Part shown: piece after piece, positions 33,393 to 45,300 of the stretch
Numbering within the stretch: position 1 is the first letter of the stretch
Layout of the letters: each line of letters opens with the position of its first letter
Assembly: GCA_947579665.1 (NCBI GenBank)
Contig: OX388348.1
Coordinates: forward strand, 2,232,001-2,296,000
Source of the DNA: Sympetrum striolatum
Lineage: Eukaryota; Arthropoda; Insecta; Odonata; Libellulidae
Direction: 5' to 3'
DNA: 64,000 bases
The notes under the pieces: model-generated
Databases searched by the model: none
Seen by the model: the letters and a program-made list of their open reading frames with translations, nothing else
Told to the model about the DNA's origin: nothing
Made by a program: the position numbers and the translations under genes

Positions 33393-36300
33393 CTCTGATT
33401 TGCAACCCTTGAGTTACTTCATTGAAAGAAGGAAAAGAAGCATTAATTTTAGAGCATTGCAACAATAAAACTGTTAAGGGGGTCTGTGCATGGATGCAAT
33501 TTCAAATAAAGTCGTATTTCTTGATACTAGGGGTGTCACTGAGTCCAAAACACCTTTTTTTGATTTTCAGGTCAGTCTGTCTAAGCATCACACAAAAACT
33601 ATGCAACTGATTTTAATGAACTGTGGCATGATGGTCATTTGTCATCCAACTTGCATCATAGGTTACTTTATATTCACTTAACTGCCCCCCGTTTGACTCC
33701 AGACGAGGTCAAAAATCTATTTCAGTCTGTAACTTAATCTATTAAACTCTTAAACTGAACATTTTCAAAATTTGTACAGTATTAAAAGTCTCCCCTGTGC
33801 AGATGATAAGTGACATTTTATTAACTTAACTGTGCTCAGTTCGACTCCAGACTGCCAAAGAGTTTCCATAAGAAATATGTGGGTAGCAAACTTTTTATTG
33901 CCTGCAGGGTACTTTTCTTTGGCAAAATTAAATTAGAAAGAATGGTCATTTGAAACTAAAACAAGCACAAAAAGAAAGGAAACAGAATGAATATTCTTCT
34001 TTTGGTCATTGAAATTGAAAGACATTGAACATCGGCTACTTTTTATCCCATATGTTACATATTTTGATGGGAAAATGGAACATGACGATCTGAAACAGCA
34101 ATGATAGGAGGGTAAATGGAAAGGGGAGAGCGATGAAGGGGAGGAGAAGGTAAGGAGGTGGCAGGTCTATTTTCCTCTAAAACTCTGCAACCAAATGTAG
34201 CCCAACCTTCAAGTTTGGCATATGATTAAATCTCCTCGTTACGCAGATAATAGTTTACTCTCCGTGAAATTTTTAATCTTTGGTTCGATTACAGACTCCA
34301 AGTATTTTTCATAAGAAATGCACATAAGATCACTTTCACCGCTTGCAGGCTTTATTTCTTTTGCAAAAATAAATTAGAGAGAATTAACTATGATGCTAAA
34401 GAAACAGCAACAGTGGAATGATTGATAATATGCTAAGGGTATGATGTCTGGAAGGATGAATACAATGTAATGAAATTGGACCACCAGACACATACTTTTA
34501 AGTGAAACTGGTGTGGAATGGGAATACACTTACAATGATATAATTTGAAAGGTTTTTCAAAGTGAGGAGAATTCTTCATTACATTTATGAAATGAAAATT
34601 GGAATACTTCCCTAATCCGTTAATGTTGAGAAGTCACATCTTTTACATTGGTGACCAATTCTTTTCCCAAGAGCTAAATAAGTTGCAATTAGTATAGCAC
34701 ATATAATTGTTATTTCCCGTTGGAATTCAATGGGCTTTTCGTCATCCAATTTAGAGTGAAAATTCTGTAAAAGTACATATACTCACCATTGAATATTATC
34801 TTGGCTCCAAATTATGTGAGTTCTGATTATATATTGATATTTTCACCGGAATTCTGCTTTCCAGATTCCTGTTGAACTAACCTAATTGAGGGACGTTAGA
34901 TTCTCCTCTCCACAAAAGGGGATAGTATATATTCAACTGTACTGCTAACCCCTGTTCAGATTCAACGGGAACCTCAGCTAGCAAATAATATAAGTAACAA
35001 CTCATGGTGAACAGACCAAAGATGGCAGAAGCCATTAAGCCTAAGAGTCAGTTTAAAAGGTATTACATATTATAGAAAATGCTTATTAACTCACTGACTC
35101 AAGCAGGCTGTAATAGACGTAAACATGCCATTCATAGCACCATATATGTACATACAATATAGCAGTAGTCATCCATGCTGAAAGTCTTACGTAAGTGTGA
35201 ACATTTCCCAACTTCAGATCGAATAATTAAAAAGTTTGAAGGGCTAGCCGCCAATTACCTTTCAATTGAAAACTATCGGCATATTTAACTATTGTATTCC
35301 ACCTTGGAAGCTACATAGGAACAACATCATTACTGCTAGTTCAATCCTTGTATTTTATAAAATCTTTATCTATTTTTACTTTCTTCTTATACGTAGTATA
35401 GAGAAAGTATTGTATTCGCAAAAAAATTCGACTTCCAGATTTGAACTGAAATAGATGTTTTGGGGCCCATAGAGATCGTTTTCGCTATATTCCCTAACAT
35501 GTCTATCTGTGTGTCGTTGTTTGCGTCTGTCTGTTTGTGGTATAAAAGTTTGTGGGCGCTCTATCTTAAAAAGGTATTATCTGATCCTTTCCAAAATTCA
35601 TATTAAGTATTTCCCTAACAATGCCAAGAGTTGATTAGTTTTTGATGAATATCGCTTAATCGGAAGTTGAGGTTTATCCGGAACAAAATTTCGTTTTTTA
35701 AATATCTCTGTCAGAATGCAATGTAGGTATATACAATTATTTACAAAAGTTATAGATAATGTACTTTACTACACCTTTTGTATGAAACATTTTTTCGTAA
35801 CACTGACTGTTTAGGAGTTATTCTTGAATAATGGTTAACCAGAAGTTGTTGTTTATCCAGAAATGGAGGTTTTTCATAAAAATCTGTCCGAATGCAATGT
35901 AGGCATATACAATTATTTACAAAAGTTATAGATAATGTACATTACTACAACTTTTGTTTGAAACATTGATTGTTTAGGAGTTATTAGTGAATACTTGCTA
36001 ACCATAAGTTGCTTTTTATCCTAAAATTGTAGTTTTTCTTATTTATCTCTGAAGGGAATGTGATGTATTTATATACAATTTGTACAAAAGTTATAGATGA
36101 TGTCTATTACTACAACTTTTGTATGAAACATTTTTCTGTAACACTCATTGTTTTGGTATTACTTATATATTACCGGCATAGGCTTTTGTTTTCAATAAAT
36201 ATGGAGAAAGTCATGTGTTGGCCACATCAGATTTATTACTTATTGCAGATTTTAACTTAAACGGTTATTGAAAGATAATTTTTTTCTTTCTTTTTGAAAG

Positions 36301-39300
36301 CAAATTTAAATCAAGATTTCCTTACACCCGTTCAAAATAAAAATTTAATCAGAGGAAATGATAAATTATAGGAACAATAAAAACAAATAAAAATAGGTAC
36401 AATATAAAAACAAAACTGCTTCAAAGTGTAAAGGAAATTCAGTCTAAATGATGCTTGAAATCTCACCTAGAGTTAGCAGTGACAAAAGTAGGATGTGTGG
36501 CAGGAGGGACTCTAAGTGAAGGATGAGAGCCTACAGAGAATGGCTGCATGTCCACATCCACCACAAGGCTTGCCATACTCACAGAATGATTGACAGGAGA
36601 AAGACTAGAACCTGAAATAAAAACAAATAATTTTTACTTAGATTTTAATAATTAAATATTGAAGAAGATGAAAAAAAACAGTGGCTCTTGTAGATTTATA
36701 CAATGATATAACAATACTATTAATCTTTGTCAAAGTAATATTTAATAATAATGATACATCAAACACCTAAAATTAATTAATGATAAAGTTGTATGTGTTA
36801 AGGTTTTTTAATATAACTTCACTAAATTAAAGGAAATTACTAAAACATTACTCCCATTTTAAGAAAAAAGAAACTTCTTTAATCCAAAACTACTACATCA
36901 CAGTAAAACAGTTTACAATGCACTGATGCCAAGTAAGGAGAGAAAACTACAACAAGATATGAGAAAAACAAAACAAAAACAATTAAAAATTATGGAGGGA
37001 GGAATTGCTACCTCAACGGTATGTATAAACAAATTCAGGGAAAAGCAGCATTACAAGAGGCAGAAATATTGAAACGATGTGACTGATAATTAATAGCCCA
37101 AATTGTACTAATGTTTGGTTAGATTTTCAAATAATAATTAAAAAAAGAAATTCATTCACTGACATATTTTTATTTGAAAACTGCATGTGCAATTTTCTAG
37201 ATATTTTCCCCTATGCTACCGCAAATATTGCAAATCAGCAAACAACCATAGCCTAAAGATGTTTTGGATCAACTCTTCTTGGACATCCAAGAATGTATTA
37301 TTACGGAGCTAGGAAGTTTATTTACATTAGATTTTCTTGATTTTAATACTTTTCATTTATTTAATAAACTTTTCTAATAAATTAAATGCAACAGTATCTT
37401 CTCAAGTAATAAAACGAAACAGTTAAAAGAAAAATTTTCAATAAAGATTGGCTGTGAATGAAATAAATCAAAGGTCCCTGAAATCTTAAGAACGATATGT
37501 AAGTCTTGATTCAATTTAACCATTACAGACTAATTTAATGATAATATTCCTAAAATTTATTCATAATAAAATCATGATCAAGTAAACATTTCGTTGAATT
37601 ACTTAATCTACTTACTAAAACAGAAAGACAAAAACCTTAATAATTACTATTTGTAAGGAATAATACATATGATATCATGGTATATAAATAAGCAAGAGTA
37701 AATGTTGGCTTCATACAATCAAGCATTTAGTGAACTACAAAGGAAGCCAAAGAATTATATTAAAAACACCAATCCTTTTATCCATGTATGACATTTAACA
37801 AGAAAGACAATATACTTCAGAAAAATTGAGAATACTTGTTGAAATTTTGAGATTAGGATTATTTCTGATTTATCTAAGCAAAAATGAGAAAACTTACAGA
37901 AATTTATATCCTCTTCTACCGGGAATCAGAGCAGTATAGTAATGAAACCACAAGAAGTACTAACTACCAATAAGAAGCAAAACAAGATAATTTTTTGTAA
38001 AGAAAACTTTTGAGGTTTATTACCATAAAATGTGACGTTTCAATCTGACCTGAACAAACATTCACAATTATCAAAAAAAGAAAGGAGAAGATAACCTAGG
38101 CAGATCTTGGTGTTTTCGTAGCTTGGTCCTTCCTCAGCTATGCCTCCAAGGGTGTCAGCTGTTCCACCACTGTGCTGCCTTTGTAGACAGTTTGTCCCAG
38201 AAGATCCTGAAGTAGAGGATGGTGTGGAGGGTAACTTAGGGGAGGCATGCCTCTGTGATACAGCTGAAGTGGGGGAATGCATTGACTGAGGAGGCCCAGG
38301 GTGGAGGGAGGGACATGAATGGTGGTGCGGAGGCGGTGGAGGATGGTGCTTCTGGTTCCTTGGTAGGCAGTGCTGGTGCAATGGGTGAGAGTGGTGCAGG
38401 TGAAGAGGGCTGTGATGAGGAGTGGGGGGAGGAGGCGGCAGGGACACTGGAAGGGATATTGGTAGGGATACAGGCACACTATTGTTGTCCCTTGCATGGA
38501 GGGTGTCATAACTAGGATCACCTGCAACTAGAAGAGAAAGAAACGATAAATTATACTTCATAGTCATTCAAATTCATTTTCTATGGGCAGATATTCTACA
38601 GAAGGCTTCAATGACTCAAACAAGGTGATTGTTAATGCAATTGTGTGTAGTGCCATGAACCTAGCTAATAAAGCATACCTTTCACAGAGCGGAATTGACT
38701 ATATTGTAGTTTAGTGGTTATAACACTTGTGTATACCTATGTATACACAAGTGTTACCTTGCTTTAAGTCCCAGTTGTTTTGATATCTTTCTCTTTTCTT
38801 AATTATTTGGTTTAATGCCTAATAACACAAAGTTAATACCTCTCAGTGAATTGCCTATATCTTGAAAGAAAAGTGGACGACTAACTCATAAAAGTTCTCT
38901 GCAGTTTCATTGTTGCAAGCTATTTGTGATGAATCTGTTGATCAAATAGCGCATTTTTACACTATTATGAAAAATATTTTTATATTAAGTTATTTAAATT
39001 TTGACTGGCAGATATTGTGATTACTTTGTCTTGATTCACAGAAATCAGAATTGAAAACAACCAGCCTAGCAATAATATGTTAGTATGGACTCAGGGCATG
39101 AGGGTATCCTCAAGGTCCTACTTTTAAAGGTGACAAATGATGCATAACATCCTTCCTTCCTCTCACCGATAGTTGAAAACTGCTGTCTATAAATTATTTA
39201 TTTTATTCAGTGATAATCATTATTGTTTTAAAGTAATTTGTAATTTTCTAGCCAGTTGCTTTATGTTTAATTTCTCTCATAAGTTAAGGCCAACTTCTAT

Positions 39301-42300
39301 TGAATTTGTAAACTGTTGAATCAGAAGGGTCTGAATTGTGTTGTTTTTCTTGCAATAAATGCTTTTTCCCTGATTCAAATAATAAGTTCTGCTTTGTTTG
39401 TATGCAAGTCTTATGCTAAAAATACCCAAGGAAGATAGTATCATGGATCTGATCTAGAATATGTTGCAATATGAAATCTTTATGAGCTCAAATAAATGAA
39501 CTTTGGGTACAAAAGTTCAAATAGTATACTTCTCTACTGAGCTACATAATCATTCAAATTATCATTTATAAATAAAGGTAAAACTATTCTATATACTGTA
39601 ACTAAGTAATTTTCCAGTAATAATCTGATGACAGTTACATTTTATTTAAAATGATAATAGAATTTTTCATCACAAAACCTACAAAATAAAATGAATTGTG
39701 TCTGTAAAATCAAATTTTAATCCTAAAACAATTTCTTAGAGTAACATTACTTATAGCTATATATACTACTAGCTGAACTTCACAGTGGCTCAGTCAGGTA
39801 TGCAATGAATGGGAAAGTAAATAACATATTCTAGCAAACATAGAGTCACTGAGAAAACACATCATTCAATTCCATACCCTGCCTTGTGTTGCTGTGGCTA
39901 TGTTGTGGAATGAAAGAAAAGGAAGAAAAAAGTTTTTTTATAGAAAATAATGGCTGTTGCACTATGACTAAGATTTTTATATATCACTTAAGGATATTAA
40001 GTTCAATCATTCAGATATTGCAAATGCATATGCCTTAGCTGTAGATCTAGTAGTTCTTGGCTTTGTTGAGATGATTGAATTGCTAGATTCAACCCGTAAA
40101 ACGCAAACTATGGCCTGTGAAAACACAGACGACAATCAACTGGAATATGATGGAAGAAATAAATCAAACTGAAAGCAGCAATCAAATACAAAGTAACTCA
40201 CACTCACATTTTCGGAAACAGATCATTTAAATCACTTACAACGATTGAATATGCACATCAATGGGAACAAAATCAACCAAACAACAAACTTCTTCTTAAC
40301 TTTAAATAGGCTAAAATGCAGGAACTCTGATTCAACAATGGCATTTGTCGTCAGGAATCTGGAATTGAACCAGCTGTTTACACCCTCAAAATTTTACAAA
40401 CATTTCATGTATTTCGTGTAAAATATAGATATATAATTTGAAATCAATAATACATTACCAAAAGAAGATTCTTTATTTATTTTTCCTGCTTTTGGTGCTT
40501 GTCTCAATTTCATAAGGCAATTCTTTTTAATATAATTTTGCAAAAGAAATGAAGCCTGCAGCGGCAAAAATGAACTTTATGTGCATATTTTATGGAAATG
40601 ATTTCACTCATCTGGAATTGAACTGAGGGCAAAATGTCAACATTTTTACAATGTTTACATTTATAAACACCCTGGTACATGAATGCAACGTTGTGTTAAA
40701 ATTTCAAGTCAATTGACCAAGTATTTTTCGAGTTTTGCGGCCACAAACATATGCAGGCTGAATTTTTATATATGAGATGTGATGCAGAGATATACAATAT
40801 CAATCAACTCATTTATATATTTTTACTGTTAACAATAAAATAAGTTTTCTGAAGTCTTAGTGTTTAATGCTATCTCCCTCACAATTAATTAGCATTAAAG
40901 CAACAACAATTAACAGCATAAAGTAAAATTTTAGATTGGTAAAAGAAAGAGCATTCTATAAAGGTACATATAGTATTTTTTATGCATTTATTAAACAGCC
41001 TTAACTTAGCTTTTGATCACCTTTCTGCACTGATCCTGTATCACAATGACTTAGTTGCCAATTATCTAAGCAATTTCAATGAAATCATACTTTCAAATTT
41101 TCTTTTGCATCCTATCAAGTTCTCCGGTACAGATTTCACTGAAAGGATGCTAAATACTAGTCACAATCTAGATGAAGCCAAACTAAACCAAAGTAGCACA
41201 GCTCTCTTACTTTTGCATTGATCTCAATGAAGTGCTCTTTATAGAATCAAGTTTGTTTATAATTTTACTCCCGAATCTTCTGATATATCCATAATTTAAC
41301 TAAAAAAGTGTTTGAACTAACTGTGACTGTAGCCTAGAACAATACTCAACAGAATCAGCTACTTATACCAAAAATCAACTTATCTTACAAGAATATGTTT
41401 TATAATTAATTAATTGTATTAATTTTACTAGAGAACATTACTTGGGATTCAGCACAATTTTGCAAGATTTTTTACAATAATGCCTTAATTGTTATCTGAA
41501 CAAGTCTTCCTTAGATTGTAAGAATAAAATTACAAGTTCTCTTTTCGACACTTATCAATTATATTTATTTTAAGACTTCCATGTTTAATAATATCACATA
41601 AGTGACTTGAGTCAACATCAGAAATCTGAAGAGACCATTGGTATTTTAAAGTAGTTCAAGGACATAGATAAAATTAGGAATATGACGATGAAATACAAAA
41701 TGCTATGGATATGAGGAATGGTAGAGCTCTTACCAGGTTCAGTAGATAAGCTGGTGCCTTCTGCAGCATCATTGTTATCCTTTTCTGTAGATATAGTGAC
41801 AGTGAATGAGCAAGAAAGGGGTGCAGAAGGTGCTGAAGATGAAGAAGGTGAGGGCTGATGGTGAGATGATGTTGGAGATGATACAGAAGACTGGACAGCT
41901 GACGGTAGAGGCACTTGGACTGGTGGCAGTGGAGCATCTTCCTTTGGAACTGTTAACTGCATCCCACTGCATCCATTGCTGTTTTTATGATACAATGACT
42001 TATGCTGTGACAGTAATCCCATAAAATATAATCTTATAGCTTTGTAACTTATTTATACTTCAAAAGCTCATTTAAAAGTACCATTAATTTTTATTCAAGA
42101 ATTGGAAGATAAAGAATCCTTACAAGAAAAGAAATATGGCAAAAAAATTAGGACAAAGTTTGGCAAAGAGATGATTACCTTAACAGAAGCCTACGGAACA
42201 CCTTTTTACTCTTACTGTCAAAAAATGTTCCCACTTTTTGAGATATTAAACAAATCCATACTTCCATTCCAAGGGAAAACAGACTTGAAAAAAGTCTGAC

Positions 42301-45300
42301 TGATTGAACTCTCTATCTGGGAGGCTGCCTTAAACACTAGGCTACCGAGACAGAACAAAGTTAGTGGTTAAGGCAGCCTCCCGGTTGGTGGAACATCCCA
42401 GGTTCTATTTCCAGCCCAGTCAGACTTTTTTCAAGTCCGTTTTTCCTTGGGAATTTTCCTGGGTGCATGCTTTTATGTGCAATTTACCCTTTCCTTTGTA
42501 AATCCATACTTACTAACCAAGAGCTCTCATCAGCATTTAAGCTCCTAAGAATCACTCTAATTTTTGTCACTTAACCCTCCAGTGGTCACATGAGGTAGAT
42601 TTCTAGCCCTAACTGAATTAATGTATGTTACCCGATTTTCAAGTTTATATCGTTCCCTGATTTTTAGTAGCTGTATGGACGTTTGTGAGAAACATTTATA
42701 TGTAAACCTATTTAGCAAGGAAAAGTGATGTTATAGGCAAATAAAAGTATTCAGTTTTAGGCTAACTGCCTTCTAGCACAATTTTTCTGAGGTGTTGGGA
42801 AGTTAAAGCAGAGACTATTATAGTTTATAAGCTATAACTATAAGCAATTTATAGTTTTATTTAATCTAACAATTATTTTTTAAAATTCTGTAAATTAATA
42901 TCATTTACTGAATTTTTCCTGTGCATTTTCTTCAGAGAAAATTTTAAAGTTCAACTGTCAGCAGTATTTGAGGAGGTTAGAAATAATGTTTCAGTTATCT
43001 AGTGTTCATTCACTATCCTTATTTATCTCCTAACATACCACATAATTGAATGGTTTCATAAAAAAATTAGAATTTCTCAATGCGTGATATTAATATACCT
43101 TGGTAATAGATGTTGAGTTTATATATTCATATAGAAAAGGATTTGCAGCTGGCTTTTCATTTGAACCAATCATCTAAAGAATATTACGCTGAGGAGGATA
43201 TGGGACCTTTGAATGTTACTTCTTACAAACCAGAGCATGACATTCATACAAAACAAGAAATTTACATCACAGAATAAGATAATATGGAGGAGAGTATGAA
43301 TAATGTAGAGTGAGGAAAATATAAAACTATGATTTGCAGGAAATAAGAATCAAGCTACGGAGTAAGACATGTAACGTAGTCACACGAACACTGGGAATCC
43401 AGGGGGTGACAGGCAGCATAAATCTCTGGAAAACTGTTTTGACATGATTTTACACAAAAAATGATGAAATGGATTTTACTGTGGTGCAATATTGAGACTG
43501 ATAAAACATCAAGCAACTACACAAGAAAAAGAGATAAATGATATAGCCATAACATGAAAGTTGAGCAATAGATTGGTTTATAAAAATTCGGAAGTTTATA
43601 GAACAGAAAGGCAAAATGCTGAGGATCTATGAGATCAAAGAGGACTTTGCAAAAGTAAGGAAAATAGTCTATTTCATTTCCATCCATAACTACCAGAAAG
43701 AGTAGATAATAAATAGAATATGAGACTGTGGATGTGACTCATACAGATTCTTTTGAACCTTATCTACATAGCAAGACAGTAACATGTGGCTTGAAAGTAC
43801 ATGCTGTTATGGATGGAAAGGGTTTTTAAATATCAAATCTATAGGTTTTTGTGGGCCGCAGCCATAGAGTCATTTTAGATCAGAGAAATAGAGACTTAGC
43901 AAAATGGCTGGTCTGGCCTAATCCTTTGGAATTGGGAGATAGATCCTATTTGATACTTGGCTTTGCAGCATTCTTCTTATAAAGGATTTACTTTTGATAA
44001 AAATCTTCTGTGGGCAAAGTTAGGACAATCAAAAGAGAGTCACCACCAAAATTGAAAAAAATATGTAAGGAAAGAAGGAGAAGAGCAGATTGTTTTGATT
44101 GCAAAATAAAATGATACATTTTACTTTACAATCAATATGGTGGTAAAAATAACATCAAAAGAAGAATAATTGTTATCTTTGGAATGTTTTCAAGCTATTT
44201 TATGTTAGTTGTAATTTCGCAATAGATAAATACAGTATAGATAACAAGGAGTATACTATATTCTTATAAATGGTACTTGTAATTTCAAAGTTTCATAACT
44301 TGAAAAATGGAAAGAACTACAAATGAAATAAATAATTATGTATAATTTAAAAACTGTAGATTAGGACTATATTAAATTTTTTCTCAATTTAGAAAATTTA
44401 TTTTTTAAATGTAAACAGAAGTTTCTAATGACTATAGCACTCATATACGAGGTAGAAATTTAATTTGCGTGACAACTGCCTTGAATAAAATTCATAATTC
44501 TCAGATTTAACTCGCAATGCAAGAAACATTTGAGCTATGTGTCCACAAATATTGATGCATGCAAAATATTGCTAGTTCAATAATCCTCTTTCATGAGAGG
44601 TCAGGAACATCATGAACAATAAAGAAAATAAATAGGAAACACCAAATTTACTTGAAAACAATGCACACCCTTTTGGATGAACAAATACTGACATTTCATA
44701 TACAGTGCAAACGCGTACAATTATACGGATATAGTAAACACATTTAAGGCACTGCAAATGGTGTTATTGCATGCATTTGGGTGTGCTTTAGATTTGTGGG
44801 CAAATGATTTTTCAATTTGAATTTTGGAGTGCACATAACATTTGATAATGCATTATTTTCAAGTATATACAGTATTTTAACTTTATTAAAATAACTCGGG
44901 ATTAAGATTTGGAGGTATAATAGTGCCACAGAATTATAAAAAATGAGCATGATTACTTTCATAGCAATGTTTTATTTTCATCATATGGTCGAGTGAGGCA
45001 CTTCGTAATGATCTTTTTTAATGTTCTACAACAATTTGCATTAGCCATCACAGATTTGTCATGCAAAGATTACAGGAACAGTTCGTGCATTTTATTTATG
45101 GCATTTTTAAGCACAAAATGACAGAAATATATAAGTATTTAAGATAACTGTGGCAATAAATATAAGTGTTAGATTTTTAGCTATGGATTGATTTTAGTTG
45201 ATTACTGGCGATGTAGAGAAGAACTTATTCAAAATTATTTTTCTTAATTAATCAGTAAATCAAATAATTTTATAATTAATTAAGCAGTTTTAAAAATTAT

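Larger units (their letters stand above)
33393..36466. other. Last intron of Cbl
   Basis: The intron contains a decayed repeat at 33690-34400 and a tandem hairpin repeat at 35391-36180; otherwise AT-rich. Confidence 0.6.
38528..41733. other. Cbl intron between the 41734 and 38527 exons
   Basis: Contains the palindrome at 38721-38756 and the inverted repeat-family copy at 39760-40777. The remainder is AT-rich. Confidence 0.55.

Noticed and set aside
38255..38515. Open plus-strand run of 86 codons opposite a Cbl exon
   Set aside because: It is the antisense shadow of the Pro/His-rich Cbl exon; Gly/Glu-rich composition follows from that.
41806..42024. Open plus-strand run opposite the Ser/Pro-rich Cbl exon
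   Set aside because: Antisense shadow of the coding exon 41978-41734.
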